NCBI GenBank assembly: GCA_022605955.1
Contig: JAKCOZ010000003.1
Coordinates: 44,108,761 to 44,172,760, forward strand
From: Rallus limicola
Lineage: Eukaryota > Chordata > Aves > Gruiformes > Rallidae
Direction: 5' to 3'
DNA: 64,000 bases
The notes under the pieces were generated by a model. It saw nothing but the letters and a program-made list of their open reading frames with translations, searched no databases and had not been told where the DNA came from. Both the position numbers and the translations under genes were made by a program. The first letter of the stretch is position 1. Every line of letters begins with the position of its first letter. Positions 1 through 12,503 of the stretch are shown here, piece after piece.

Positions 1-1621
1 ATAAATAAATAAACTCAACCTGGAGCTTGAAAAATACCATACAGAAAAGCAATGGGAATGAAGAACTCCCCAAATAAAATGACAAGAAAAGAGAGTGTTT
101 ATATGAAATAGAAAAAATGCAATGTTTTATCAGGATCTATGGGGAGGGAAGATGAACAGTCTTGCATTTAGGTCACTGCATTAGAGTGGAGAGAACTTGA
201 GTTGTCTTTGTTTCTTTGCCACAGTCTTCAAACAGCCTTTGACCAATGCTACCCATAGCTAAAGTATGCCTATGATTATATACGTGAGGCATAAAGATGT
301 AATAATTAGGGATCCTGGATTGTCACTCTGAACATGCCACCACCACCTTTCCACTTCCTCCCTATTTAATGCTGAGAATTGTAGACAAATCCAAAGATTA
401 TAAAGAAAGTTAACTGTGGATAGCATTTAGATACAGCCCAAGGTTTAGCAGCATCTAGGAACCAATCAAAACTAGTGGGAACTGGTCTATATAGTCTGAC
501 ATAGTACCACTAATTTCTTGTGCTGCAAGAAGTTCCAAGATTTAGGATGTTCTGAAGTATGTAGGTAAGGGATGCCCTGTTTCTAAGGAAAGGCTTTTTT
601 AGCATTTTCAGGTGGGGAGGGAGGTGATTTTGAGTTGCACCGTTTTTTTAGGTTACTGTGATCCTCCTCTTACCAGTGAGGTCAATCATAGTGGCTGGTG
701 ACTTCAGAAAAAGTAGTGGCAGGCTTTTTCTCATCAAGGAAATGAAAACTCACCGGTGAAGAGATTTGCATCATAAATTCAGGGAAGCCTGATTGTGCTG
801 ATGATCAAGTAATATTGGTATTCCATTAGGTTACTGTTTGGGGTTTCTGTCCTCAATCTACAGGTCTGTTTTGCTCCTTTTGTAGAAACAAGCCCACTTC
901 AACAATGATGTGAGTTTAGTGCACTGTTGGATGTCTGAGTGATGTCTGGAAACTCTTGCATACAAGAAGTTGCAGCTTTGGCTGTCATTCAGAGTTCCAT
1001 CAAGTAGTTAGCCATCTTAACAGTTTGGAAATGAGTTATTATGATCTGGTTTGGTTCAATATAGAGTATATTTTATGTCCATTAACTAATGAAGTTTCTG
1101 GGAATGAATAACCCCAAGTCCTATAGGAAGGAGAAAAGAAGCTAGTGCATTTGTGTAAGCTGTGAAAAATTGCTGCCTCTCAGACAGTGGACATCTAGGA
1201 AGTAAGATTTGGATGCATATAGCCATAAAAATGGAAAGGCTTTTAACCAGGGAGATCTGAGACTTCTTCAAAAGCTCTGTCCTCTTTGGTCTGCCCTGCC
1301 ATTGCAGGGTTTGAAGGGGGAAGGAGAGGAGTGTTAGCATCATGCTTCACCACAGCATGGTTCCTTGAGTATCACAGGCACTGGGTTTTGCCAGCCCCCG
1401 CCTTGGTTGATATTGCTCTGCATGAATTTCTGTCACTTGCTCATGGGGCTACATAGTAGGTGAGAAAGGACAGTGCTCCTTATCCACATCCATATACTGG
1501 TTTCTCATACAGGTTATGTAGTAGGCAGATCTGACCTGATCTTGTTTTGTATCAAAGGGCATAAATAATTCTAGGACACTGTGCTTTTTTTCTGATACAA
1601 CGTTTGTTGTTCTGGTCTTTA
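1..1621. other. non-coding stretch, nothing recognised
   Basis: AT-rich sequence starting with a short ATAA repeat at the window edge. The open frames are short, and none has convincing splice sites at both ends. No repeat family was recognised. Confidence 0.5.
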
Positions 1622-1797
1622 TGGAGGCACTGGCACAGACTGCCCAGAGAGGTTGTGGAGTCTCCATCTCTGCAAATATTAAAAAACCACCTGGATGCTG
1701 TCCTGTACAGACTGCTCTAGGTGATCCTGCTCTGGCAGTGGGTTAGACTACATGATCTCTGGAGGTCCCTTCCAACTTGCGGCATTCTGTGATTCTG
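1622..1797 (+). mobile_element. CR1 LINE, 3' end fragment
   Basis: The sequence matches the terminal part of avian CR1 in order: the block around TGCCCAGAGAGGTTGTGGAG, the block around ACCTGGATGCTGTCCTGT, then GACTACATGATCTCTGGAGG and TCCCTTCCAAC. It ends in the CR1-typical 8-bp microsatellite, here two copies of ATTCTGTG. The element reads in the plus direction and is severely 5'-truncated, leaving less than 200 bp of a roughly 4.5 kb element. The left edge is uncertain by a few tens of bases. Confidence 0.88.
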
Positions 1798-4459
1798 TGA
1801 ATCCTGGGACAGATGATTTTGCTTCATTGTGGCTACAGCTGAAAACTCCTTTACTTCCTTAGTCCAGTCCATTGGGATCTTCTGAAGATGAAATCAGAAG
1901 TAGTCCCAAACTTCATGTAGCTGATGGCTGGCAGCTCCATACAGGAATTGTTCTGACCCTTCTGGAAGTTTTTAGAGATCCCTTGCACCCCTCCCCCAAT
2001 CCTCCTGCCAATCTCTAAATCTGAAATCTCTGATTTGTGCCCAGTCATTTCCTTGCAGTTGGATACCAAAGGAGAAGGGAGGAAAGATCCATCTTTTCCA
2101 TAACCCGTATGTGAGCAAATATAATTAGAGTGTCCACCCCCTGTCTAAGTTTCGGACATTTCCTGCAGCTCTAGGGGAGGAGGTAGGTAGATGTGATTCT
2201 ACCATTTCTACATATGCTCATCACATGGCCAGACATAGCAGGTGCACATCCCTTCTTCTGCCAGGGCACTTCATTATGCAGATACCCCTGAGGCATGCAG
2301 CCTCCATAGTCCTACCCAGGCTGGAGCACTGACTAATAACCATGATCCTGACCTGAATGCTAATGGGCCTGTGACTTCAAAATGTGCTGTGCCCATTGCA
2401 TATGTTTCTCTAGAGGTGATTACTGTGCTTACTGGAGAGAGGTTTGGTTGGTTGGTTTTTTATTCTCCCAATGTTTGGAAGGAGCTTGGAGAGTATTTTA
2501 GGTATCAACAGGACTCTCAGAATATCTGACTTGGGATGTTATCAACTAAGTCATGGTTCTGGATGTCAAGGAAGTATCTGTAAGGATGTTGGTATCTGTA
2601 TGCCAGACTTCTGCACTGAGACTGCACACCAGTGCTTCCAAGCAAGCATATAATGACAGATTTGAGGTTTGACATTCAGTATATACCTGAACTAAATATG
2701 CAAGCTGAACTTAAAAATCTAGCAAAATCTGTGAAAGAGTTTAAACTTTGCATCCACACTGGTAGGGGAATATGGGCTATTCTCTTAAAGAAAGTTCTGA
2801 CTTTTAACTTAATGTTGGCTGTACCTAGTTGTTTAATTGCTTATTCTGTTGAAAGCAAATCAATAAGAAAGTTGGTTGGTTGGGGTTTTTTTTAGGTAAG
2901 AAGCACTCCTAATAAAGTAACTATTTGGTTACCATTAGGGGTTAAAAAGGGGAAATGGTCAGTGATCATGTAGTGCATATATTGCTTGACAATATCCAAA
3001 CTATTTATTACAGGTTTCAGTGTGGGTTGCATTCAACATTAGCTGAGGTGGAGAGTCTCAGTTCAATTCACATCAGACCTGCACCTTTCTCTAGCTTTCT
3101 TTTTTTAATCAAGTTCAGCTGCTATTGAATTGCAGTGCGTTAGTAATCAGATCAAATTTCAGTGCAAATAGGGCTTCATGTAGTGGAAAGTGTAAGTAAA
3201 CAAGTGTGGACCCAAACCACATGCAAATTGGTGGCTATCTACACACAAAGAATGGGAGTCTGAGGGAGAAATAAAAGTCTTACTTGAGCACATTGTACAG
3301 AAAATGACAACTGAATTCAAATAGAGACTCATATCTCTCTAGTATAAAGCTTTTTACAGTCTTAGAACATCCCAACATTGGTAAAAGTGCTGATGTGAAT
3401 TTTCTGTGCACGTGCAAAGTGAGGTGTTGCAGTGTTTCTCATCCTATGTAGATGCAGACAGAATCTCTTTTTTTGGCAGTTTGTTTTTGGCTCAGCATTA
3501 GCAGCTCCCATTTTCATCAGGTAACACTGTAAAGACCTGTGAGAATCCCCAAGGAAATCACAGACAGCTTCTGTCCTGCAAGTGGATCTGCTGTAGTTCC
3601 CTTCCACAATGTTTATGGATGGCAACATCTTTCAGACTTGCTACTTTAAGGTAAATAAAAGCAACACTAACTATTGAAGAAAAACACATTCACCTCTAAA
3701 TTATATATTTTTTTCAGACTAAAGTATATAATTTCACAAGGAACACTCTGGGACTCATCCTGCTGTGAAACCATTGCTCAATTTCTCTCAGCAGTGGTAA
3801 GGTGCCTACAATTCTTAAACTGCTGAACAGCCCCTGTGAAAGTCAGGGCAGTGGTATTGTGGATGACAGCTGATGCTGGGATATTTGCACGTGGCTGAAA
3901 AGGCTGTTACAGTGTGAGATTTTGCTTTAGGGTTCCCAGTTCTTGTGTAGTTCATGTATGTCAGGCTCCTTGTTAATCATAGATCACCATACAGTGAATG
4001 CATCCTATTGACTTGACCAGTACCAAGCAGTTAATTTAAAAGACAGTGTTTCTCTTTTGTAATCTTCCCCAATCTAAAATAACAAACTAAATTCCAGTGA
4101 TTTGGAGCCAACCTCTACTGTGTTAGGCAAGCAAGCAGTAAAGAAGGTGAATGAGAAGACTACTTGTTTTACAGATGAGTGAGTACCTGTTGAGCAACAA
4201 CAAAAAATGTTTTAATGAGCAAAAAAGAGTGAGTAAGAACTGGAAAGATGGCCAGGATAACTTACAAGAATATACAGCAAAAATAAATGCAGTCTAATAA
4301 ATTCAAAAGCTGGTTGGAGTTGAAAGTTTGAAAAGCAAACACTGATTTTTCTGGAAGATTTATAGGCAGGACATGCTGCCAGTCAAATGCAGAATAGTTG
4401 GAAGAACAAAGATACTGTTGAGTCAAGATGAGAGGCTCCAGCACTGTTACTTGTCTTGG

Positions 4460-4565
4460 AAAAAAAAAAAAAGGACGGAGAAAGAAAAGAAGAAATTGGT
4501 TAAACAGTTCATTTGGTTATAGTGACTCCCCCCTGTCTTCTCCCCCCTGCCTTTTTTCGTTTGTT

Positions 4566-4589
<24 letters not shown>
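4460..4589. repeat. A13 run and T26 run, inverted homopolymers
   Basis: A run of 13 A lies at 4460-4472 and a run of 26 T at 4564-4589, about 90 bases apart. They can pair in single strands. The T26 run could be the poly(A) tail of a minus-strand retroposed sequence, but I saw no recognisable body next to it. Confidence 0.85.
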
Positions 4590-4596
<7 letters not shown>

Positions 4597-4990
4597 AGTT
4601 ATTAGAAAGCTGAAGGAAAGTCACAAATTGCCAGGAAACAGGCTGGTGGAAGGATTATGCAAACAACATCATATAACAGACTGTCTCCAGAAGGCAGTTT
4701 CATGTATTAATTACAGGTGTGCAGCTGAGCTAATACAAAACTATGAGTGGGAATGAACAATGCAAAATACTATTTTTATTGCCCCCCCAGCCCTTTTCCC
4801 CAGCTCTATCCTGGCTTTGTCTGAACAACACAGTTCTGACTTTGACAGTCTTCCTCTACTCTGGCTCCAGTTGCTACCTCCACCCTGAGCTGGCTCAGCC
4901 ACCATGTTATTAATCATGTTTGCCTGAGTGCTTGGAGATACCCAAGCAAGTCTAGGCTTCAGCAGTTTGAAATCTAAGAGCTCTTCTTAC

Positions 4991-5102
4991 TTCAGAGCAA
5001 TGCCAGCTGCTCTTCTCTGACCACCATTCCAGGTGGAGATCATCCAGAAAGAAGCCTTTGCAAGCATGATGCTGATCTTTTATGATGATGGACATCTTTC
5101 TG
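4991..5102 (-). CDS. weak candidate internal coding exon, unknown gene
   Basis: Read on the minus strand, the segment follows a good acceptor (pyrimidine-rich CAGTCTCCCCTCAG) and ends at a GAA|GTAAGA donor. It stays open for 37 codons, phase 2 in and phase 0 out. The peptide contains HHACKGFFLDDLHLEWW, which matches no family I can name. An open frame of this length between splice-like sites is expected by chance in roughly a quarter of cases, so this is a candidate only. Confidence 0.18.
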
Positions 5103-5699
5103 CTGAGGGGAGACTGATTACATGAAGAATAGGCCAGAATATGATGAAGTTACCCAGGAAAAATCTGTTTTTTTAAGAGTAGATTGAAATTTGAACATGA
5201 GTCTTAGATTAGAGATGCCTAGTAATTCTCCAATTGTTTCTTTTTTCTTGGGCACAAAATGTCTATGTGTGTGAGAACATTTATATGTGCATGTGCATGT
5301 GTGAGTTTGGTTGTTTGGTGTTTTTTTCTTCAAGAGAATTTTTATTTTCTTTCCAGAATATTCCTTCCTCCCCGCCTCCCCCCTCAGTGAATGAATTTCC
5401 TCCCTCCTAAAACCAAAATACCTCAATAAGATGAGGAGGAGCAAGCAGTTCTTAGAACTATTTTAGAAATTTTCCACAAAAAATGCCTTTTTTGGTGCAC
5501 TGTCTCTGAAATACAACTGTAGATGCAGCCAAGTTTCCCACCCACCTAGGAATACTCTGGCATTGTCATGTCCTTCCTCCTCTTGCCCCTTCCTTTCCTG
5601 CATCTTTCAGCTATGTTTAGCAAGTTAGGTTCCTTTACCTTTTACTCATACATCATACCTTCCAACCCGCTTATCTTTATCGCTGTTCACTGTATTCAC

Positions 5700-5935
5700 T
5701 CTATTTTATTGCCATCCGCTTTATATTGAGTTGCCCAAAACTGATCATAGTTTTCCAAGAGGGGCCTCACCAGGGCTGTGTACAGAGGAATTATTACCTC
5801 TGTAGTCTTGCAAGTAATTCTGCTCCACATCCCAGTATGGTATTTGCCTCTTTGTGCTACAGTCTCTCACTGTGAGCTCATATTTAATCTGTCATCCACT
5901 ATCACTCTCTAAATAAGTCCTGCAGCACTTCCCCT
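5700..5935 (-). mobile_element. old, eroded CR1-like LINE fragment
   Basis: On the minus strand it shows a decayed CR1 ORF2 segment lying after the reverse-transcriptase core. Recognisable pieces are the region normally encoding 'AKRANAILG' (here close to HKEANTILG), followed by a block matching '[16 protein letters not shown]' with many substitutions and stops (GAGGCCCCTCTTGGAAAACT, then AGTTTTGGGC). Divergence is far higher than in the copies at 39.6 and 42.3 kb, so this is an older insertion. Edges are approximate. Confidence 0.6.
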
Positions 5936-8900
5936 TTAGTAATAAAAACACAGAAAAATGTTTGAAGAAAAAGTAAGTTATCCCCTTGGGTGGCTCTTTG
6001 AGAAAACCAGGGTTTTCATATGGCTGCAAAGACTGAAAGAGCCTCATGCTCTGCTTCTGCACTTCTGGATTTTGCAGCTCTAACGCCAAGAGTAAAAACA
6101 GATATGGCATTTTCTATTCGTACTTATTTTCTTAACATTTGCTGATCGCAGTCCTGGACTACTCAGAGCATTGATACAGTGGAGGAATGCCATATCTACT
6201 TTTAGAGCTCATATCTACTAGATTTAGAGCTCAGAAATCCTGCTGTGCTTTAAGTAGTTTGGAGGTATGTGCTGTGAATGTTGCTTCAGCTGCTTGATTT
6301 TTTATGGAAATTGAGTGAATGCGACTCTATATGGGCAAAAATGGGGCATGGCTTAAGTCACAATTTACCATTTCTAGGTTTGGAGAGTTCTCTGCTCTCC
6401 AGATCAGATTCCTTCCAAGCGCTTTTAGAGTGAGCATTTTCTCAGAACTGCCTGTCTTTCTTTTGTACTGCCGAATTTATTTAGAAGAACTTTGTTGATA
6501 TTCAAAGTTGAAAAGCCTGCACAGTGTTTAATCTTCTCCTCCTTTTTGGCCAATGAGTTGTCCTTCCAGAATAAAAATGCTCTCCTTTTTAGTCCATCTG
6601 ATTATTCAACCTAATTAATCACGGTGAAAAAAAACAGTGAGGATTTGTAAACATTATGTAGGGAAGTATGATGAGCACATATTTACCTTCTGAGGGCTAC
6701 AGGAATTATGATATGCCAGATCATAGTGTGTTGCATATGTGGGCAGTCTGTTATTTTAGTACTCAGCAATTAACTTTTTCTTAATTTATTGTGACTCAAC
6801 CTAAGATTGTTAAATCCCAGCACTAGAGATTTCTCCTCCTTCCCATGTTTCTAAGATGTCCCTACCAATTTCTCTCTCGGTCTCCCTGAAGGAAACCAAG
6901 CATCACAACCTGCAGATGAGCAGTTCTTGGAACTGCCCAAACAGCCAAGTGCAAGAACTGAACGATGCAGGAGGAAAGACACTATAAATATTGCAGAACA
7001 CCAGCATTTTTAAAGTGCTCCCTTATTCCTGATTGCAGCATAAGAGCATGCCACCCTGAAATTGATGGGAACCTTTCTGTGGACTGTACAGTTTGTGTAC
7101 TAAACCTCCAGGTTCTTGAAGTGAACCCTTGTTACAAAAAGAGCTCTTAAAATCACATTTAAATTGGAAATAGAAATCTCCTCAGTCCTGACATTGGAGC
7201 AGAGTTATTATTTCCCATGCCTGTCTTCTCTCACTCAGGAAGCCGCTGCAACATGAAACCCTCTTCTGATTGTTCCTCCTCCAAATGTCTTTCAACTGCC
7301 TGAACTCCACTATTTCCTTGTGAAAGGAGGAAAAATATGGGAATTTAGGCAAGCAGGACTGTTCTTACACTCGGACTGAAAATCCAAGGTCAAGAGGGTT
7401 CTGTTTTTCCCAGCCACTGAAATGTGTTTACCTTCTCCCTTCATCTTGGTACAGAAACCTGTAAAGTTCAGTAAACTGCTGCAGCATAACCAAAGGCTAA
7501 AGAGAGCCCTCAGGTGAGCTTTTGAGCTTATGAAGAAGACATATTTCCAGCAGTTTACTGTTGCTGAACCAGGTAGTGGTAAGACCACATCGATACATAC
7601 CTGTGTACAGCTTGGACATGCAATTTGTTTTAAGACCAGAAACTTAAGAAGATAAATCTGCTCAGTGTAACAGGATGATGAATGAGAGGGAGCATGGCTG
7701 TTGGATTATAAGTATACTGGAGTAATTGGGAAGAGTTAAGGGAGAAAATTTTTGGTAAAGAACAGAGCTGTGCCAGGAAGAAATTATTACAAGCTCTCTG
7801 TAAAGACCTTTTTTTCTGGAAATTGGGTGAAGATCCTTAAGTACCTGAAGGAGGTTCTGGAGCAGCCTCCCGACTGGCAGAAGCATGCAGGGGAAAGCTA
7901 AAACTGTTGTGTCCTTCTGCAAGAGGTGTCAGGTGATGAGATTGCATGCAGTCACTCACAAGGGCTTCACATGTATCCCTTTGTGGATACTCAGTGGTTT
8001 AGCTGCTCAACTTGGGAACAGCTTTTTTGGTCCACACTGAGAAGTGGACGGAAGAAATGTGAGTTAGAATGTGTGGGTCAGTTGCGAACATTGTCCATCT
8101 GTGTTAACTCACTGACTGTGAATGTAAGGCTGTTTAAAAGAATGGGCAATTTATCTCCTAAGTATTTAATAAGGTGTCCACAGAAAGGCAGTGTGATCAC
8201 AGTTGCAGACTGACTCATGGTCATGTTACTTAAACAAGAACCTTGTTTGGGTTCTGCTTGGAAGGGGAAAGAACGCTAGCTTTTCTGTCTGACTTTAAAT
8301 GGGAAATACAAAATCATGAGAGGTCCACTACAAAGGCAACAAGTCTGGACAGTATGGTTGCTTGGCTTTGCTTCATGCTTTCAAGTTCAAGTTAACAGTT
8401 TTCCTACATGAATCAAAACATCAGCTTGGTCCACAGCTTTAGACCTTAAAAGGAGAGTGGTGATGTGGAGAACTTACACTCTTGTCAAACAGGTAGCAGG
8501 AGTAAGTTTTGCATGCTCTTTCTTGATTAAGTTGGTTGTCTTCTAAGCTCAAAATGCAAGAAAAGCTTTAGTGACAAAAAAGCATAAGCAGGGAAGGGAT
8601 GACTGGTGGTTTTGAGTACGGCTGAGTCAACAACATTCAGAGTTCTGACCTTCTGAAATATAGGTCTTTCCACTCATTGCCTGAATTTTGTTGTGTGGAT
8701 TTCTATACTGAAAATGACCTTCCTCTGGGAAACTCATCACAAGTGTCTGGAAGAACTTTTCTTGGTCATCTACAGATCAGTGTAGGTGATTTGGAGCAAT
8801 ATGAGGTTACTTTGATTTTCCCTTTATTATATGGCATACTAGGACTCAAAAACAGAGCAGTTCTATTGCCTGGTGTAGACATCCATCTGCCAAAGTCTGT

Positions 8901-10864
8901 GTTCCCTTGCAGAGGCCTATATCTCACCAGGACTGGGCATGGGAGGAAGTGATGTGTGCCTGTTCAGTGATCTTACTTGCACTTCAGGAACAGCTACTGT
9001 CAGGAACTGGACAATATGAAAAACTTGGTTCAGTCTCTGGTCACTTCTCCCACCACCATTCCTTTCCTAGTTTGGAGACAGATTGGAGCATTTCCTTCTT
9101 TTGTTTATTTCAGATGGGAACAAATGGTTCATTTCCCTCTGTCCCAGCTGCTCTGAAAGGTTTTCTAGTTTCTCCAGAATATATTATGCAATGCTGCAGA
9201 GCAAGTCCTTTTTTTCTTTTCGACTCCATGCCTTTACCATGTATTGTAATCTGTCTGCTCTGATTAGGTTCATCCTATAGAATCACTGCCAAATTCTGTT
9301 TTAAGCAGCAATGTTTAGTCTTCAGCCTGGGAGCTATGTACAGTCCTTTTAAGATGTTCATACATCAATATCAGTCCTGACTAATCCCAAGAAGCATGGA
9401 TGGCAGGAAGAAGGAAAACTTGAGGTTAACAGTGCAAGCTACAGGACAAACACTGCACTCTTCACTCTGGCCAAACTTCCACTGCCATCAACAAAAGTTG
9501 GGTTTGAGGCTAGGGCTGCAAATTTGGTTTCTGATGTAGGTGTACAAGTCACGGTTTTGCCAAGGACTGGGTTCTTTGGTTAGAGGGTTTCACTGCTGTT
9601 TTCAGAAGGGACTTGGTGGGATCTTGTGTTTGCATAGAGTATGCTACTGAGACAAAAATAGACTGACACCATCAGAAAATGAAAACATTCCAGTGTTTAC
9701 TTGTATTTTTCTTAAATATAGGTGCATTCCAGTTCAACATGATTGCTGACCTGAGTGACAACAGTAACTCCTTATTCTTTAATTGATGCTTATATTGCAA
9801 GGGTGTATGGAATCCAGGCAGGCTGGGGCAGTCCCATAAACACACACATAAGGACAGAGTAGCTCTGGAAAGATTAAGAACATTAGGACCTTAACAAAAG
9901 TGTGCTGCATATCCTTATCAAAGCTGGGTTAAAATTTCAGGTTAGCGGGGAAATGGCAAGCATTTTAATGTGAGAAGCGGTCCTGATTTTGTGGCTGGGT
10001 ACACCCACCGGGGCTCAGCTGGCAGTGATGCCTTACGATGAGAAAAGATGGGTAATCCTGCTGCTCAGGGTGGAAGGAATTAGGAAGCCACCATTAACAT
10101 GGGAGCTGTGTTGGCTGAGGAGGCCACTTAGCAAATTCCTTACTTGAGCATTCAAGGGCACTCTCTCGCAACTCGATACTCACTTTTCCAAGTGCAGGGA
10201 GGAGAAGAATGTTTCACTGTCCAGAAAGCACCCGGGCCTTGAGATAAATGAGGATTGAAACAAACGTTTCCATTCATATCAGGGGCCCCTCCTCACTAGC
10301 ATCCTCACTGATCTGTAAAAACCTTCTTTGTAAGTGGTTTCAAAAGCATAATCTGTGCTTTTAATACCGTTTGATTGAATAATTCCAATGTAAGGTTTGT
10401 TTTTTAAAGGTTTTGAGAAGTGTTGCAAGTAGCAAAAGTTTTTAATAGAAACCTGAAGCCACTGACTGAGGAAAATTTCCTCACAACTGTTCCTGTTGTG
10501 GATAAAACTGGAGAAAAATCAAGTCCAAAGCACTAAGGGTCATGTGAATAGCTACAGAGTGGAATTCAGGGTCTTCGTTTCAGTAATTGCAGTGAAATTG
10601 CTCCCAGCAGAGGCAAGGAGCAGAAGAGAAATTTCAAAGGTCCAAACAGGCAGTAACAGAGCTCTACCTGCTTTCCTAAACCACCAAAGGAGTCCTGAGC
10701 ACAGAATTAGCTTACAGAGCAAGGCTTTTCAGGGCAGATTTCTCTTTTACTTTTGCCACCCACAAGTCCACACCAGATACGGTGTGAGCTTTACAGGGAA
10801 GTGAGTTTGTTTTGTCAAAAGCCCAGGAGAGAACCAACAGCCCTGAAAAGTGGAATAAAATGAA

Positions 10865-10888
10865 AGAGAGAGAGTGTGTGTGTGTGTA
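10865..10888. repeat. (GA)n-(GT)n microsatellite
   Basis: About five GA units run directly into about seven GT units. Confidence 0.9.
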
Positions 10889-11481
10889 TAAGGATGGCTT
10901 CTTCTTTCTTTTTTTTTTAAAGGGAGTGGAAATCAGTTTAGTGAAAAGTCACATTCACTCTTTGGTGAAGTTGCAGACCAAGGTTATGTTGCAGCTACAA
11001 AGAATTTGGAAAACAACATGTAGACTTGAAAAATGAACCATTCCTTCACATATATAACTTAGCATATCATCCTCGATCATAATTATAGACAGATTTGGAT
11101 TGAAGTGATTATTGAATGCATTGTCCTTAAAGATAATCAGGGACATGACCACTAGTGACACTGTGATGGAAAGGACTAAACAGTGCAGTTCATCATCTCA
11201 GCCCTTGAAATGGCTGAGATATGCAAAACTGCACGTTTTATCCAAGAGGTATAAATAGTACAAAGGGAAGAAGGAAAAAAAAAACCAAACCCAAGAAGAG
11301 GAATCAGGTGGCTTTGCAGACTGCTGTGTTTGAGGAACAATTTGACAGAGACAGAGCAAGATGATGATAACTTGGAAAAAGTATAATTTGTCATGATTAC
11401 CTCTTTTTTTTTTCCTTCCTCCTAAAGCAGTACAGTTTGCAGTTTGCACCCATTGCAATTTATACCTGTGTAAAAAGATGG

Positions 11482-11529
11482 CTTGGGTAAAAGATAGTTT
11501 ACTTGGGAGCATACTTGGGTAAAAGATAG
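11482..11529. repeat. 16-bp direct repeat, period 32
   Basis: CTTGGGTAAAAGATAG occurs at 11482-11497 and again at 11514-11529, with a partial third match (ACTTGGGAGC) in between. This looks like a small local duplication. It lies just downstream (minus sense) of the donor of the exon-like segment at 11568-11738. Confidence 0.9.
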
Positions 11530-11567
11530 CTTAGCAAAGTAAAGTATAATTTAATCCCTTCACTTAC

Positions 11568-11738
11568 CTGGGCCTGCACTAAGTATTTTAGATGTCTTGA
11601 AACCTCAGTTAATGAAGCCCCTTGCAAAAGTCCATTAAATGCCTTGTGGGTGGGATTCATTTCGTGAAGGACACCAAATAGCAGAGAGGGACAATTTCCG
11701 AGAGCAGCATGATTCAGATAATGCCATACTTCCTCATC
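11568..11738 (-). CDS. candidate internal coding exon, unknown gene
   Basis: On the minus strand this 171-base segment starts after ATTTGCCTCAG and ends at a perfect donor, CAG|GTAAGTG. It is open for all 57 codons, phase 0 to phase 0. The peptide begins DEEVWHYLNHAALGNC and ends VSRHLKYLVQAQ, mostly helical-looking with no low complexity. A second possible acceptor lies about 20 bases further upstream but would change the phase. The nearest exon-like segment (12330-12503) ends in phase 0, so the two could be joined across a 591-base intron. I do not recognise the protein family. Chance remains possible. Confidence 0.3.
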
Positions 11739-12329
11739 CTGAGGCAAATGCCCCATATACATGTTTCTTCTGCACTTTCATTAGTCAGCCCTGTCCACCT
11801 TTACAGTTTTTTCTACAGACAAACCCCATATATTCTATAAGTAATGTGAACAGCTGATTATGTTGCTCTTGGCTACCAATGCTTTTACTTTTCAGGCTAT
11901 TCCATCCAAAGGTAATGGCACTGATGCAGTTGTCACTGTATATAAAGATGCATCTGTGAATGAGGTCAGAGAAAATAGGGACTTCATAATCCTAGGATCT
12001 TGGGCAGTCTAACTATCAGCTGAGGGATATGGCAATTGCCTGTTACTCTGCACTGCTATATAAAGGGACAGAAAAACGCCTCAAAGGATATGGGTGATTA
12101 AAATGAGCATTGAATTTAATTTCTTATGTATATGTCACTGTTACTAAAAGTACCCATATTTGTTTTGAACGTATAAGAAATCATCTATTATCTGGAGTAA
12201 TGTGCTTAACAAGAAGCATATATGTAATGCCCCATAGCTTATCGACAAAGCCTGGCTATACATTTGACCACCTATTTAGCAAAAAGCCTACATCTCATCT
12301 AAGGCATCCAGAACTAGGTAAAAACTCAC

Positions 12330-12503
12330 CTGGGTTTTGCTTGTAGGTCTGGTCAGGATAATAGAGTCTTCTAAGCTAAATTCCACTTCACCATGGTGGT
12401 ATGAATCTAATTTGGTTTTTCTTCTTTTTCTAGTTTTATTTCTGTCTCTTCTTCCCAGATTGGGAGAGCAGCATGTAATAATTGCCTTCAGCAGAGTAAT
12501 ACA
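12330..12503 (-). CDS. candidate internal coding exon, unknown gene
   Basis: The minus-strand frame ends at a perfect CAG|GTGAGT donor and is open for at least 58 codons. The C-terminal part includes KLDSYHHGEVEFSLEDSII preceded by a basic patch (RKRRKTK). The start given assumes the acceptor CATCTCCAG, which has a poor pyrimidine tract. A better tract (CTGCTCTCCCAATCTGGGAAG) would shorten the exon by about 57 bases and change the entry phase. The phase-0 exit fits the phase-0 entry of 11568-11738. No homologue comes to mind. Confidence 0.28.

Larger units (their letters stand above)
1798..5699. other. mostly unique non-coding sequence
   Basis: Intron- or intergenic-like sequence. It holds two short TTGG-plus-T-run tracts (near 2448 and 2872), an A-run/T-run pair (4460-4589) and one weak exon-like segment (4991-5102). 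No other feature was recognised. Confidence 0.45.
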
